Positions 42,067-50,857 of a stretch of DNA of 64,000 nt are shown piece after piece (the stretch's first letter is position 1; every line of letters starts with the position of its first letter). Below the pieces are notes generated by a model. That model worked only from the letters and a program-made list of their open reading frames with translations. It made no database searches and was not told where the DNA came from. The position numbers were made by a program, and so were the translations under genes. Source of the stretch: Cytobacillus luteolus (GTDB taxonomy: Bacteria; Bacillota; Bacilli; Bacillales; Bacillaceae_L); assembly GCF_017873715.1 (NCBI RefSeq), contig NZ_JAGGKM010000001.1:868001-932000 (forward strand), read 5' to 3'.

Positions 42067-43005
42067 ATGTTTTCAGAGATAAATGCAAAGATAGTTGAAG
42101 TGCAAGGTGAATTGAGGAAAGCAACGAAATATCGAGTTCAGCTTGCGGATTATGAGCAGGAATTAGAAACCATTGAGATGACAATTTCGCAGTTACATAG
42201 ACAATTAGAATCTGAAAAAAAAGATGTAACTCGGTTAGAACGCGTTACTTTAACAAATCTTTTGGCAACATTAGCAGGCACAAAGAATGAAAAGTTATCA
42301 AAAGAAAAACAAGAGTTAGTAGTAGCACAACATAAGCTGGCAGAAGCTGAAAAAACAAAAAGAGAAATTGATGATGAAATGCTTGTGATTCGTAACAAAC
42401 TCTTTGAACTAAAATCCACAGATAATGAGTACCAACAGTTACTTTTACAAAAGGAAGAAATGATTAAGGAAAGTTCATCTTCTGAGTCCTTAAAGATATT
42501 AGAATTGAGTGAGCAAGAAGGTGCAGTTAACACTCATTTAAAAGAACTAAAAGAAGCAATTGATGCAGGAAATCTCGTCAAAAGTGCGCTTAAGGAAGCG
42601 ATAGATTCACTTGGAAAAGCGGGAGGCTGGGGAACTGTCGATTTGCTTGGTGGGGGCTTCATCTCAGATATGATTAAGCATCAACATATAGATGATGCTG
42701 AACGTAATGTACATCGCGCGCAAACTCGCATGCGTCAGTTTCAAAAGGAACTATTAGATGTACAACAACAAGCGGATGTGGAAATCAATATTTCAGGTAT
42801 GCTAAAGTTTGCGGACTTCTTCTTCGATGGCTTAATCGCTGATTTTTTGGTCAAAGATAAAATAAATAAGGCGACTCACGAAATTGAATATCAGTACAAA
42901 CAAGTAAATGACATTTTAGCAAAATTAAATAAGCAGTATATGGAACATAAGAATCATTTAGAAACTGTTCAGAAAGAAAAGCAGGAGATTATACAGAGTT
43001 TGTAG
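42067..43005 (+). CDS. Long coiled-coil protein
   Basis: 312 residues, mostly heptad-repeat helix (VQLADYEQELETIEMTISQL). An interrupted middle contains AGGWGTVDLLGGGFISDMIK, a turn-rich segment seen in a group of hypothetical Firmicutes proteins. The rest is again helical (FQKELLDVQQQADVEINISG, HKNHLETVQKEKQEIIQSL). No signal or membrane segment, so cytoplasmic. ATG 42067 with GGGAGGG upstream. Function unknown. Terminator at 43055. Confidence 0.72.
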   Translation: MFSEINAKIVEVQGELRKATKYRVQLADYEQELETIEMTISQLHRQLESEKKDVTRLERVTLTNLLATLAGTKNEKLSKEKQELVVAQHKLAEAEKTKREIDDEMLVIRNKLFELKSTDNEYQQLLLQKEEMIKESSSSESLKILELSEQEGAVNTHLKELKEAIDAGNLVKSALKEAIDSLGKAGGWGTVDLLGGGFISDMIKHQHIDDAERNVHRAQTRMRQFQKELLDVQQQADVEINISGMLKFADFFFDGLIADFLVKDKINKATHEIEYQYKQVNDILAKLNKQYMEHKNHLETVQKEKQEIIQSL

Positions 43006-43054
43006 AGGGTAGACAACGTATCTTTCCTAAAAACTAGTAAGTTATTCTAAAGGA

Positions 43055-43097
43055 AAGGAGAGTATATTATTCTTGTGAGTGATAAACTCTCCTTTTT
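43055..43097 (+). terminator. Terminator after the coiled-coil gene
   Basis: AAAGGAGAGT/ACTCTCCTTT with a 21-base loop and T5. Confidence 0.75.
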
Positions 43098-43149
43098 GTT
43101 TCTCTCTAATTCATTATTTTTTAATTCATGCTGTAGGCTAATATATAAA

Positions 43150-43800
43150 AGGTTCCTCCGAATTCAGAGATGATTCGGACAGGTTGATTAGGACGAAAGC
43201 CAAACGAGTCCGAATCATAGGAATTTGGACAGGTTGAGCAGGACGGACGCCAAACGAGTCCGAATCAAGAGATGATTCGGACAGGTTGAGCAAGACGTAC
43301 GGCAAACGAGTTCGAAACCAGGGATGATTCGGACAGGTTGAGCAAGACTTATGCCAAACGAGTCCGAATCCAGAGATGATTCGGACAGGTTGAGCAAGAC
43401 TTATGCCAAACGAGTTCGAATCAATAGGTAATTCGGACAGGTTGAGCAAGACGTACGCCAAACGAGTCCGAATCCAGAGATGATTCGGACAGGTTGAGCA
43501 GGACGTACGCCAAACGAGTCCAAACCAGAGATGATTCGGACAGGTTGAGCAGGACGTACGCCAAACGAGTCCGAATCAAGAGACAATTCGGACAGGTTGA
43601 GCAAGACGTACGCCAAACGAGTCCGAATCCAGAGATGATTCGGACAGGTTGAGCAGGACGTACGCCAAACGAGTCCAAATCCAGAGATGATTCGGACAGG
43701 TTGAGCAAGACGTACGCCAAACGAGTCCGAATCAATAGGTAATTAGGACAGGTTGAGCAAGACCCAAGCCAAACGAGTCTGAATCAAGAGGTAGCTCGAA
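43150..43800. repeat. Tandem array of twelve 52-bp hairpin units
   Basis: GACAGGTTGA occurs at 43178, 43228, 43280, 43332, 43384, 43436, 43488, 43539, 43591, 43643, 43695 and 43747: twelve units, mostly exactly 52 bp apart. Each unit has arms GATTCGGAC and GTCCGAATC around a 27-base loop containing GGTTGAGCA and CGCCAAACGA, then a short joiner (CAGAGAT or CAATAGGTA). Whole units are conserved, so this is not CRISPR. Apparent reading frames through it on the minus strand are a by-product of the repeat. Single related units lie at 52586, 60963 and 62038. Confidence 0.9.
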
Positions 43801-43840
43801 CTAGCTGATCAAGTTGAACCAAGGTATTTTACGTCCCTAC

Positions 43841-44647
43841 TTACCCTTTAACTAATTTCGAACGTAGTTTAGTAGAAAACAACTCTATGATTAAAATAAG
43901 AATGACGAGACCAATCAATATTGATCCAACTTGGTCCCACTTATATCCTCTCATTGCAAAAATAAGAGGAGCTCCGATACCTCCTGCGCCTACTAATCCG
44001 AGTACAGAGGCATCTCTCATATTCATATCAAATCGATAAATCATAACCGACATAAAGATGGACAATAATTGTGGAATGATTCCATAACGGATTTTATCAA
44101 AGGTTGAGCAACCTATGGATGTCATCGATTCAAGAACTTTTACATCAAGCTCCTCGATGGCATCCACATATAATTTTGAAAGCATTCCAATTGAAGTTAA
44201 TCCAATTGTTAACACTCCTGCAAACGGTCCCGGCCCAGTTACACGAATAAACATAAGACCATACACGAGAGCTGGAATGGTTCGGATGAATATAAGTAGC
44301 AATCTTATGGTCCAAGCAACTGGCTTTGGGACAATGTTTGATGCGGCTAAAAAAGCGAGTGGGACTGCTAAAATGGATCCGACAATTGTACCTAGGAACG
44401 CAATGCAAAGAGTCTCAACTAATAAATACAAAACACTTTGTTTTGACACATTGAGTAATAGGTTTAAGTCAGGGTGGGTTAACCCATAAATAATATTAGA
44501 CGCAACCTTAAGACTATTTTCGTCCATCGTTTGAATACTGATCGTTGTTAACGACCATGCAAAGAGTATACATAAAATGATCAAAACAGTCGAAACGTAT
44601 TGAAAGTTGCGTGGTGCAGCAAGAAGCTGCCTTTCTAATGTTGTCAT
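43841..44647 (-). CDS. phnE: Phosphonate-type ABC transporter permease (PhnE), second
   Basis: 268 residues with six membrane segments. GAGGIGAPLIFAMRGYKWDQ is the EAA-loop/PhnE signature; VETLCIAFLGTIVGSILAVP and LIFIRTIPALVYGLMFIRV are the coupling regions. Forms the membrane channel with the other permease at 44664. Last gene of the minus-strand importer operon, and followed by the 52-bp repeat array. Confidence 0.9.
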   Translation of the reverse strand: MTTLERQLLAAPRNFQYVSTVLIILCILFAWSLTTISIQTMDENSLKVASNIIYGLTHPDLNLLLNVSKQSVLYLLVETLCIAFLGTIVGSILAVPLAFLAASNIVPKPVAWTIRLLLIFIRTIPALVYGLMFIRVTGPGPFAGVLTIGLTSIGMLSKLYVDAIEELDVKVLESMTSIGCSTFDKIRYGIIPQLLSIFMSVMIYRFDMNMRDASVLGLVGAGGIGAPLIFAMRGYKWDQVGSILIGLVILILIIELFSTKLRSKLVKG

Positions 44648-44663
44648 AACGTGTACGACTCCT

Positions 44664-45488
44664 TTATATTAACTTTTTACGGAAGTGTTCACTAACGGTC
44701 TCAATCAGATAGACTGTTATAACTAGTGTTACAACAATCATTCCCACATTTTGATAGTCACGCCAGCCAAGTCCTTCATTGATAAGAAGCCCAATTCCAC
44801 CAGCACCTACATATCCAAGGATGGCAGCATAACGGACATTTCCTTCAAAACAGAACAAAGAGGTAGATAGATAACTTGGAAGCACTTGAGGAAATATCGC
44901 ATATCGAAACGCTTGAATTCTTGTCATTCCAGCAGATTCCATGGCTTCGAACGCTCCCATATCCACATTTTCAATTTGTTCATATACTAGTTTTCCAACA
45001 TAAGAGATTGTAAAAAGAAAAATAGCAACCGTACCAGCCATGGGACCTAATCCGAACACAAATGTTGCAATTAACGCCGTAACAAGTGAAGGGAGTGTCC
45101 GAAGTAGACTAAGAAAAACTTTAAAAAACGCAACAATTCCTTTATTTTTAGTCACATTATTTGAAGACAAAACTGCAATGGGTAATGCGACAATTGCCCC
45201 AAGAATCGATCCTAATAATGACATTTTTATCGTATCCATAAGAGGTCCCCATATAGCAGGTAGGTAGCTCCAATTCGGTGGGACCATATCACCAATAATC
45301 GAGAAAAAATGGTGAATTCGTGCAAAGACTACTTGAATACTAAATCCAGTAAACTTAACGGATGCGTAAAGTGCTAGAATAATAACAAGTGTAATAAGCG
45401 GGGTGCGTGATCTTTTCTCAAGCACCAATTTTCCGTTTGGTAAGGTCATTTGTTTTGGAGGGAAGATTTTATCATACATATGCGGCAA
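44664..45488 (-). CDS. phnE: Phosphonate-type ABC transporter permease (PhnE), first
   Basis: 274 residues, six membrane segments. GYVGAGGIGLLINEGLGWRD is the PhnE signature and LLRTLPSLVTALIATFVFG the loop. It overlaps the end of the ATPase gene by 17 bp, so translation is coupled. Two PhnE copies in tandem form a heterodimeric channel, as in many Firmicutes. Confidence 0.91.
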   Translation of the reverse strand: MPHMYDKIFPPKQMTLPNGKLVLEKRSRTPLITLVIILALYASVKFTGFSIQVVFARIHHFFSIIGDMVPPNWSYLPAIWGPLMDTIKMSLLGSILGAIVALPIAVLSSNNVTKNKGIVAFFKVFLSLLRTLPSLVTALIATFVFGLGPMAGTVAIFLFTISYVGKLVYEQIENVDMGAFEAMESAGMTRIQAFRYAIFPQVLPSYLSTSLFCFEGNVRYAAILGYVGAGGIGLLINEGLGWRDYQNVGMIVVTLVITVYLIETVSEHFRKKLI

Positions 45489-46257
45489 CCTTCTCCTCTA
45501 TGGCGTGTTCAACTTCTTCTATCTTTCCTCCATAAATCTCTGAAAGAACCTCTTGAGTTACTTTTTTAGATGGACCATCAAACACAATTTGTCCCTTTCG
45601 TATGCCGATGATTCGGTCCGCATATTCCAGAGCAACCTCAACGTGATGAATGTTCATAATAACGGAGATATTCAATTCCTTATTAATTTTTTTAAAATCA
45701 TTCATTACAATTCGTGAGGTAACAGGATCTAAGGATGCAATTGGTTCATCCGCTAGGATAATGTCTGGATTTTGAGCAAGTGTACGTGCTAAGGCAACAC
45801 GTTGCTGTTGTCCACCTGAAAGCTGGTCAACACGGACATATGCTTTATCTAAAATTCCTACTTTATCTAACGCTTCTAGTGCTTTTATCTTTTGTTCTTT
45901 CGTAAAAACTCCTGTTAATCTGCGCCAGAAAGGGTTATCTGGAACAAATGAAACTAACACATTTTTAATAACAGAGGTTCTTGTTACCAGATTAAATGAC
46001 TGAAATATCATCCCGATTCGTCTGCGCAACTGACGGATCTGCTTTCCTTTTAAGGTGGTTACATCGACGTTATCGACAATCAACTTTCCTCCAGTAATTT
46101 CATGCATCCGGTTAATACAACGTATCAACGTTGATTTCCCGGCCCCAGATAATCCAATAACCGCAACAAACTCACCTTGTTTAATCGTCAAATCAATATT
46201 TTCTAATGCTTTCGTGCCATTCGTATATGTTTTTTCGACACCAATAAACTCAATCAT
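45472..46257 (-). CDS. phnC: Phosphonate-type ABC transporter ATP-binding protein
   Basis: 261 residues. Walker A VIGLSGAGKSTLIRCINRM, signature DQLSGGQQQRVALARTLAQ, Walker B DIILADEPIASLDP, switch His in VIMNIHHVEVAL. VDNVDVTTLKGKQIRQLRRR and IGMIFQSFNLV are PhnC-specific stretches. Energises import of phosphonate, phosphite or a related oxyanion. A terminator-like hairpin separates it from phnD. Confidence 0.92.
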   Translation of the reverse strand: MIEFIGVEKTYTNGTKALENIDLTIKQGEFVAVIGLSGAGKSTLIRCINRMHEITGGKLIVDNVDVTTLKGKQIRQLRRRIGMIFQSFNLVTRTSVIKNVLVSFVPDNPFWRRLTGVFTKEQKIKALEALDKVGILDKAYVRVDQLSGGQQQRVALARTLAQNPDIILADEPIASLDPVTSRIVMNDFKKINKELNISVIMNIHHVEVALEYADRIIGIRKGQIVFDGPSKKVTQEVLSEIYGGKIEEVEHAIEEKVAAYV

Positions 46258-46295
46258 ATGGAAGACTCCAATCTTAGTAGACTAGTATAAACGGT

Positions 46296-46336
46296 AAAAT
46301 GAGAACATCACTTTTTTGTTGAGATGTTCTCATTTT
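46296..46336 (-). terminator. Hairpin between phnD and phnC (attenuator-like)
   Basis: AAAATGAGAACATC/GATGTTCTCATTTT, 14-bp perfect arms around a 13-base loop. The genes on either side are on the same strand, so it would reduce read-through and leave more binding protein than transporter. Confidence 0.7.
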
Positions 46337-46356
46337 GCTAGAAAAATATGAAGTTA

Positions 46357-47448
46357 TTATTTTAGGCTTTTAAGAAGTTCTTGTGCTTTTCTTTCGCCAT
46401 CATAGTCAGCAGAAGTGGCTTTTTGATAACCTTCATGGCTATAGATTGCAATAACATTTTTACCTTCTTCTGTTTGAGCAATGTTGATAAATGCATCTTG
46501 GATAGCAGCTTTTAGCTTTTCATCCATGATTTTAGAGTGTTTGCTTACACTAACTGTATCGTTATAAATTGGAGCAGTTACGCCAATGACGTTTGTTTCG
46601 TCCCAAATACTAGTTGTACGTCCTAAATCAGTTGTCCATTTTCCTTCATTATCTCTTCTAGCATCAGCATAAGCTACGATCACATCCGCTTGACCAGCAG
46701 CAAGTCGAGCAAATGAGCTACCATAAGAATCGGATTGTACCACTTTAGATAGATCAGTTAGACTCTTGCCGTATTTATCTTGCATCCATAAAGTTGGGTA
46801 AATATAACCTGCTGATGAAGAAGAAGACATTACTGCCCAGTTAGCGCTATCTAAATCTTCCCATGTTAATTCTTCACCATTGTTCACTTTTGCAGCTAGT
46901 TGTTGACCTTTTTCAGTCGGACCTGCAATTAAAATACTGCGGTAATAAGTAGCTTGCTTATCCTTTAAACCTTCAGTTGGTTTATTGTCGTTCCACTCTT
47001 TTGGTTGGTCTGAGTCATTTGATAATGCTGCACGAGTTGCTGTTAAAATAACTTCAGCACCATCATCGTATAAAACATACGTTCCACCAGGAATTAAACC
47101 TACATCAGTTGTACCAGCTGCTAGTGCTTCTCCAACAGCTTCATATGTAGTTCCAACATCAATAGTTACCTCACTAACATCGTAACCCATCTTTGCTAAC
47201 TCTTCTTTAAGTAACCCTTTAAGAGGTTCAGTTGTAGTAATGATTTGCTCTGGATCTTTTGAAGGTACAAAGCTCACTTTAAGCTCATCAATTTTTGTGT
47301 TTTTGTCAGAAGGTTCTTCTTTTTTAGCAGTCTCTGAAGCTGTTTGATTATCTGTAGTAGATGTTGATGTTTCTTCTGATTCCCCACATGCAGCCATAAT
47401 TGTTGCTACTGTAAGCATCATAAAAACGATTAACCATTTTCTTAACAT
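46357..47448 (-). CDS. phnD: Phosphonate-type ABC substrate-binding lipoprotein
   Basis: 363 residues. Signal peptide with lipobox TIMAACGES (Cys at about residue 21), a Ser/Thr-rich linker, then a periplasmic-binding fold. LKVSFVPSKDPEQIITTTEP and VTIDVGTTYEAVGEALAAGT are the PhnD entry; VMSSSSSAGYIYPTLWMQDK is the anion-binding loop with Ser/Tyr. The ligand could be phosphonate, phosphite or a related anion. No C-P lyase or phosphite dehydrogenase gene is visible nearby. First gene of the operon. Confidence 0.92.
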   Translation of the reverse strand: MLRKWLIVFMMLTVATIMAACGESEETSTSTTDNQTASETAKKEEPSDKNTKIDELKVSFVPSKDPEQIITTTEPLKGLLKEELAKMGYDVSEVTIDVGTTYEAVGEALAAGTTDVGLIPGGTYVLYDDGAEVILTATRAALSNDSDQPKEWNDNKPTEGLKDKQATYYRSILIAGPTEKGQQLAAKVNNGEELTWEDLDSANWAVMSSSSSAGYIYPTLWMQDKYGKSLTDLSKVVQSDSYGSSFARLAAGQADVIVAYADARRDNEGKWTTDLGRTTSIWDETNVIGVTAPIYNDTVSVSKHSKIMDEKLKAAIQDAFINIAQTEEGKNVIAIYSHEGYQKATSADYDGERKAQELLKSLK

Positions 47449-47524
47449 AAATTAATCCCCCTAAATTGATTTGAATGTCCAACCTAGGTAAATATAGCAA
47501 AGGATTGTATAGATAATAATAACG

Positions 47525-47612
47525 ACTTGTAAATTGATGGTAAATAATTGTTGATTTTTGGTAAATGATTTGAATTTGCTGAAAAACAGTAAACTTTTTT
47601 ACAGTAAATGTT
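47525..47612 (-). promoter_or_regulatory. Pho-box-like direct repeats upstream of phnD
   Basis: On the minus strand TTTACA/TTTACC/TTTACT hexamers occur five times in about 85 bp, one pair 11 bp apart. This resembles PhoP boxes (TT-A/C/T-A-C/T-A repeats), but spacing is irregular, so phosphate control is only a suggestion. Confidence 0.35.
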
Positions 47613-47676
47613 TTATCAATAGATTGATAGGGTATATAGGGAACAAAATTAGAAAATAGTGGAAGGTGAAACAAAT

Positions 47677-49401
47677 ATGACTAATATAGATCCGATTACT
47701 AAATTGACAAACAATTCCTCAATGTTTCAAAGTGGAGGGCATATTTTATATATGTATAACGAAACGAATCAATATGTACGAAATGCTGTTAGCTTTATTC
47801 ATGAAGGGATAAAGAGGGAAGAAGTAGTTTTTGTCATTGAAACAGATGAGATGATTACTAATATTAAGAAATACCTTTCAGCAAAGAATCTACATGACAG
47901 ACAATTAAATTCTATTATTTATATCAATGACCATGAATTTTATTTTAAAGGAGAGTTATTCAACTATAATGGAGCGGGGGGAAAACTAACAAATCTCGTA
48001 CAACCTTATATAAATAGTGGCTATCATATACGTACATGGGGTCGGGTGCCTGTCCCTTCAAAAGACCCAATTGAACGCTTAGTTTCACATGAATGTAATT
48101 GTGATCAATTCGTTAGTGAAAAGAGAGTAATCTCGGTTTGTTGCTATAATGGGTTAACCACTCCTGCCTACGTTCAAAATGAACTGCTGAAAAGTCACAC
48201 ACATCTAATTACAGATGATGAGTATACTAAGTCGCCCTTCTATAGGAAGAATTATCATAAAACGATTACTATGGAAGATGCCGATCGACTTCATAGACTA
48301 GAAGAAAGAAACAACTATCTTCAAACTAAAACAAATCACCTCATACTAGAAAATCATTTAATTAAATTAAAAAGTGAACTAATTAAAGAAAGTGAAAGTA
48401 AACTCAGAACGATTATCAATGAACTTCCAATTCCTATTATTATAAGGAATAAAAATAAGATTCTATTTTCCAACAAACTTACGGAAGTACAGTTTAATTT
48501 TAATAATCAAGTGAACGAGACCTCTTTTAAGCCCTTCTTTAAAAGTTATGATTCTGCTTTTGTGGATTCCTCAACAACTAATACGCAGAAGCATAAATTT
48601 ATCCATAGTAATGGCGAAGAGAAATACTATATTGTTAAGTCCATTGATATTTCATTTGAAAATACTGCGGCTATTTTACATGCTTTTGTAGATATAACCA
48701 AAGAGAAGCAAAATGAAAATCTACTTATTCGTTCTGAAAAAATGAATATTGCTGGAGAACTTGCTGCAAGTATTGCACATGAATTACGAAATCCGCTTAC
48801 TTCAATTAAAGGTTTTTTCCAGATGTTGAAGAATTCAGGTGAAGAGAAGAGTATGTATTATTCAATCATTGGAGATGAACTTTCTCGAATTGAACAAATA
48901 TCGAGTGAACTATTATCTCTAGCTAAGCCGCATTCAGAAAATCGAAAAACGTATAACCTCATCCAAATAATTGACGAAGTTAAACTCTTGCTTATATCAG
49001 AAGCAAATATGAAAAATGTTGAGTTGATTTTAGAATGTAATGATAATGATGTCTTTGTAAATTGTGATGATACAAAGATTAAGCAAGTGTTTATTAATTT
49101 ATTAAAAAACGCAATTGATGCAATGGAAAGTGGCGGGATTATCAACATTCGAGTAACAAATCTGAGAGAAACGGTTAAAGTTCAAGTGATCGATCAGGGC
49201 AGTGGTATTCCTGAAGAATTGATTAAGAAAATTGGTGAACCGTTTTATACAACAAAAGAAAAAGGAACAGGAATTGGATTGATGGTTTGCTATCAAATTA
49301 TTGAAAATTACGGTGGCACGATTGAAGTTGATAGCAATGTAGGAGTTGGAACAACTTTTACCATTACACTGCCTATTTCGGCTGAGGTTTTGGCTGGTTA
49401 A
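47677..49401 (+). CDS. Sensor histidine kinase with N-terminal MEDS domain
   Basis: 574 residues from ATG 47677, GGAAGGTGA eight bases upstream; GTG 47659 precedes that site. Residues about 15-180 form a MEDS/DcmR-type sensory domain (GGHILYMYNETNQYVRNAVS, FIHEGIKREEVVFVIETDEM). A coiled linker follows, then a PAS-like domain (about 240-335). The HisKA helix has the phosphorylated His368 (AASIAHELRNPLTSIKGFFQ), and the HATPase carries N (INLLKNAIDAME), G1 (DQGSGIP) and G2 (GTGIGLMVCY) boxes. No membrane segment, so a cytoplasmic sensor. No response regulator next to it. The kinase part resembles sporulation kinases. Confidence 0.9.
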   Translation: MTNIDPITKLTNNSSMFQSGGHILYMYNETNQYVRNAVSFIHEGIKREEVVFVIETDEMITNIKKYLSAKNLHDRQLNSIIYINDHEFYFKGELFNYNGAGGKLTNLVQPYINSGYHIRTWGRVPVPSKDPIERLVSHECNCDQFVSEKRVISVCCYNGLTTPAYVQNELLKSHTHLITDDEYTKSPFYRKNYHKTITMEDADRLHRLEERNNYLQTKTNHLILENHLIKLKSELIKESESKLRTIINELPIPIIIRNKNKILFSNKLTEVQFNFNNQVNETSFKPFFKSYDSAFVDSSTTNTQKHKFIHSNGEEKYYIVKSIDISFENTAAILHAFVDITKEKQNENLLIRSEKMNIAGELAASIAHELRNPLTSIKGFFQMLKNSGEEKSMYYSIIGDELSRIEQISSELLSLAKPHSENRKTYNLIQIIDEVKLLLISEANMKNVELILECNDNDVFVNCDDTKIKQVFINLLKNAIDAMESGGIINIRVTNLRETVKVQVIDQGSGIPEELIKKIGEPFYTTKEKGTGIGLMVCYQIIENYGGTIEVDSNVGVGTTFTITLPISAEVLAG

Positions 49402-49443
49402 CATTCATATATAAGATAATGATAGATTCTAATAGTAGAAGAC

Positions 49444-49477
49444 GGTGCATTCCTCATCAAGGGGTTGCACCTTTTTT
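49444..49477 (+). terminator. Terminator after the MEDS kinase gene
   Basis: GGTGCA/TGCACC with inner CCTC/GGGG pairing, then T6. Confidence 0.7.
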
Positions 49478-49772
49478 ACTGTCTAGTAGATTATGAATTT
49501 ATAGAAGGTTAAGAATTCTTATTATATAAAGATAGTTTTATGGTGGATAATTATGAATATTTTTATTTATAAGTTGAAAGCGATTACTTCAATTATAGCT
49601 ATTAATAGTTGGTATATATGGTCGATGTAAATTGGGAGTTAAGGTGTTATTTTGATTTTCACGACTAATCGTGTAGGAATTAATGTATTTTAAAATAGTA
49701 ACTTCTGAAAGTGTATCCCCATACATAAATGAATTACAAAACAAAGTGGCAAATTAACTCAATCAGATAAAG

Positions 49773-49811
49773 TGACATTTATCTCTTACTTAATATAAGA
49801 GATAAATGTCA
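49773..49811 (+). promoter_or_regulatory. Perfect hairpin ahead of the BMP gene
   Basis: TGACATTTATCTCTTA and TAAGAGATAAATGTCA: 16-bp perfect arms with a 7-base loop, ending 38 bp before the start codon and not followed by a T run. Too symmetric to be chance; operator or 5' leader structure. Confidence 0.65.
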
Positions 49812-49849
49812 ATGAAATTAAACAACTAGAACTAAACTGAGGTGAAACC

Positions 49850-50836
49850 ATGTTGAGAAAGTTTTCTATTTTATTAATTATTTTCATAGCTATTACTTCT
49901 ATTATAGGCTGCTCAAACTCAGAAACTACAAATCAACAAGTTGATGAACGTCTTAAAATTGGGATTATGTTATCAGATGTTGGTCTTGGAGATCAATCCT
50001 TTTCAGACGCTGGCTTTGAAGGATTAGAAAGAGCTCGAGACGAACTGGATATTTCTTTTGACTATAGAGAGATTAGCGAGTCTCAAACCTATGAGGCAGG
50101 GTTAGAAGAACTGGTTGAACAAGGGAACGAAATTGTGATTGGCTTAGGCTTTGCTATGCAAGAGGCAGTAGATGTCGTTGCAAAGAAATACCCTGAGCAA
50201 ACGTTTTTAATTATTGACAGTGTATCAGAACTTCCAAATGTACATTCAATTACTTTTAAAGAGGAAGAGGGATCCTTCCTAATAGGAGTCCTCGCAGGTT
50301 TGAAGACTCAATCAAATGTTGTCGGGTTTGTGGGAGGAATGGATGTTCCACTTATACGAAAGTTTGAAAAAGGTTTTATTGAAGGAGTTAAGACAGTAAA
50401 TGCTGAGGCTACCGTAATCTCTGAATTCGCAGGAAGTTTTGGTGACGATAAACTTGGTGCTGAGATTGCGAGAAACATGATTACCAATCAAGCAGACTTC
50501 ATCTATCCGGCAGCAGGATTTACTGGCGTTGGGGTCCTACAAGAGACTCAAAAAAGTGGTGTCTATTCATTTGGTGTTGACAGTGACCAATACTTTTTAG
50601 CAGAAAGATCGGTTGTCAGCTCAATGCTAAAAAACATTGATGTAGCTGTGTATAATGTGGCAAAAGAACTGGTTGAAAACAAAAAGCTTGAACAAAAGGA
50701 TATTTCTCTTGGCATTAAGGAAGATGGAGTAGGACTTGCTCCTATCAGAGTGTTAACCTTAACTGAGAGCGAAGAGCAATTATTAAATCAGTTGAGTGAC
50801 GATATTAAAAACGGAAAAATAAAGATTCAGCCATAA
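49850..50836 (+). CDS. BMP-family substrate-binding lipoprotein
   Basis: 328 residues. Signal peptide with lipobox TSIIGCSNSE (Cys at about residue 21), then LKIGIMLSDVGLGDQSFSDA and GFEGLERARDELDISFDYRE, the BMP/PnrA/Med-like opening. VGFVGGMDVPLIRKFEKGFI and PAAGFTGVGVLQETQ are the ligand-binding region. Members bind purine nucleosides or similar ligands. No ABC transporter follows; instead a chemoreceptor gene starts 21 bp downstream, so ligand sensing for chemotaxis is likely. ATG 49850 behind GAGGTG. Confidence 0.87.
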   Translation: MLRKFSILLIIFIAITSIIGCSNSETTNQQVDERLKIGIMLSDVGLGDQSFSDAGFEGLERARDELDISFDYREISESQTYEAGLEELVEQGNEIVIGLGFAMQEAVDVVAKKYPEQTFLIIDSVSELPNVHSITFKEEEGSFLIGVLAGLKTQSNVVGFVGGMDVPLIRKFEKGFIEGVKTVNAEATVISEFAGSFGDDKLGAEIARNMITNQADFIYPAAGFTGVGVLQETQKSGVYSFGVDSDQYFLAERSVVSSMLKNIDVAVYNVAKELVENKKLEQKDISLGIKEDGVGLAPIRVLTLTESEEQLLNQLSDDIKNGKIKIQP

Positions 50837-50857
50837 CTGAAGAGAGGAGACAATGAC

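Larger units (their letters stand above)
49402..49849. other. Long intergenic region before the BMP/chemoreceptor operon
   Basis: 448 bp with no gene seen. It holds a terminator (49444) and a large perfect hairpin (49773). I looked for purine or other riboswitch signatures and found none. Confidence 0.65.

Noticed and set aside
43138-43735. Overlapping minus-strand reading frames (YVLLNLSESSLDSDSFG-type) through the array
   Set aside because: They exist only because 52-bp units lack stops in some frames; no ribosome site, and the frame changes from unit to unit.
43150-43800. Possible CRISPR array
   Set aside because: The whole 52-bp unit is conserved; there are no unique spacers, and no cas genes are near.
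49402-49849. Riboswitch before the BMP gene
   Set aside because: Looked for purine and other common riboswitch cores; only a simple perfect hairpin is present.
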